Assembly (NCBI GenBank): GCA_965220505.1
Contig: CBDCQE010000001.1
Span: forward strand, 1,984,001 to 2,048,000
Origin: Bin87 sp965220505
Lineage (GTDB): Bacteria > Chloroflexota > Dehalococcoidia > Lucifugimonadales > UBA3495
DNA: 64,000 bases
Direction: 5' to 3'
The notes below the pieces were generated by a model that did no database searches, was not told where the DNA came from, and was given only the letters and a program-made list of their open reading frames with translations. Positions 63,527 through 64,000 of the stretch are shown one piece after another (the first letter of the stretch is position 1; each line of letters begins with the position of its first letter). The position numbers were made by a program, and so were the translations under genes.

Positions 63527-64000
63527 TGACCATGCGGCACTTGATACTGAACCTCGAAAGTCCGCTGATGGCTTTCGGCGGGGAGACGATTGACAACCTG
63601 GGCATCATCCGTCCGTTTCCCGCCGTGTCGATGCTGACCGGCCTGTTCGCCAACGCGCTGGGGTGGCGGCGGGTTGATCGGGAGCGACACCAGGCGTTGC
63701 AGGACCGCATCGTGTTCGCGGCGCGGATTGACCGGGAACCCGCCGGAGGGGTGCGGATGACCGATTACCAAACCGTGCAAATGGGCGACACCGTGGATTT
63801 ATTCGTTCGGAGTGGTCATTGGGTGGTTGGATGGACGACCCGAGGGATGCCCGACGAGCGTGCCGGCGCTCTAGGCACGGCCGGCAGCGGGCCATTTACA
63901 CACCAGCGATGGCGCGACTACTATGCGGATATGCGGGTTACGGTGGCGCTGCGGCTGGAACCGTCGGGTGATGAGCCGACGCTGGATGAGCTGGCGGCGG
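63526..64000 (+). CDS. cas5e: Type I-E Cascade subunit Cas5e (CasD), cut by window edge
   Basis: The first 158 residues are seen, in frame from the ATG at 63526 overlapping the cas7e stop; an in-frame ATG two codons later is an alternative. RHLILNLESPLMAFGGETID, then IIRPFPAVSMLTGLFANALG and RMTDYQTVQMGD are typical Cas5 (RAMP) residues. It caps the 5' handle of the crRNA. Cas6e, cas1 and cas2 would lie beyond the edge. Confidence 0.92.
   Translation, partial: MTMRHLILNLESPLMAFGGETIDNLGIIRPFPAVSMLTGLFANALGWRRVDRERHQALQDRIVFAARIDREPAGGVRMTDYQTVQMGDTVDLFVRSGHWVVGWTTRGMPDERAGALGTAGSGPFTHQRWRDYYADMRVTVALRLEPSGDEPTLDELAA

Overview
The window is GC-rich bacterial DNA, probably chromosomal. The gene mix suggests an uncultured Chloroflexota (SAR202/Dehalococcoidia-like) heterotroph: NHL-repeat proteins, amidohydrolases, class III CoA-transferase, thiolase with a DUF35 partner, HspR-controlled chaperones and several decayed IS families. 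This is inference from gene content; there is no rRNA to settle taxonomy.

Left backbone (1-15.7 kb): the end of a serine hydrolase/beta-lactamase-fold gene, two NHL-repeat proteins, two related MFS transporters, a VOC protein, a split ThDP-dependent decarboxylase (alpha and beta genes), an Uma2-type protein and a tandem class III CoA-transferase. Between them lies a hybrid histidine kinase/response regulator gene that is broken twice: by a nonsense codon and by a complete 1.63-kb IS (2786-4419) with a 7-bp target duplication. Upstream of it is a phased set of TTGTGA repeats.

Genomic island (15,703-47,435, about 31.7 kb): bounded by a perfect 31-bp direct repeat that is the 3' end of the tRNA-Leu(UAA) gene at the right boundary. 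A tyrosine integrase sits just inside the left end but carries one frameshift and two TAG codons; paired TGTCCCACA motifs lie inside both ends. Cargo: an excisionase-like protein, a giant exonuclease-RecQ-UvrD protein, a DUF35/thiolase pair, an inhibitory-type serpin lipoprotein, a RidA protein, an SNF2/SWIM pair (SNF2 frameshifted), three amidohydrolases, a PLD-like remnant with an unknown partner, a decayed DUF433/PIN-like toxin-antitoxin pair, a putative metallopeptidase, and remnants of IS630, IS5, IS21 and IS1 elements. A 24-bp sequence is inserted in transposase genes at three places.

Right backbone (47.4-55.5 kb): three tRNA genes (Leu-UAA, Cys-GCA, Leu-GAG), then hspR-grpE-dnaK behind a promoter that overlaps a perfect inverted repeat and a divergent promoter for a zinc-ribbon protein. 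Next come an acyl-CoA dehydrogenase, a selenoprotein-type selD (in-frame UGA at codon 19 followed by a hairpin) and a sulfite-oxidase-like molybdoenzyme.

CRISPR-Cas region (55.7-64 kb, cut by the window edge): type I-E genes cas3, cas8e, cse2, cas7e and cas5e. Between cas3 and cas8e lie a HEPN-like gene, a one-spacer degenerate array with exactly 61-bp periodicity, and a small Cys-rich ORF. The most unusual feature of the window is the cse2 gene: its 454-residue product carries two tandem copies of a PD-(D/E)xK/VRR-NUC-like domain ahead of a normal Cse2 domain. The first copy keeps the nuclease-type residues (P-D, E-L-K, Q) and the second has lost them. This looks like an undescribed nuclease-bearing Cascade variant.
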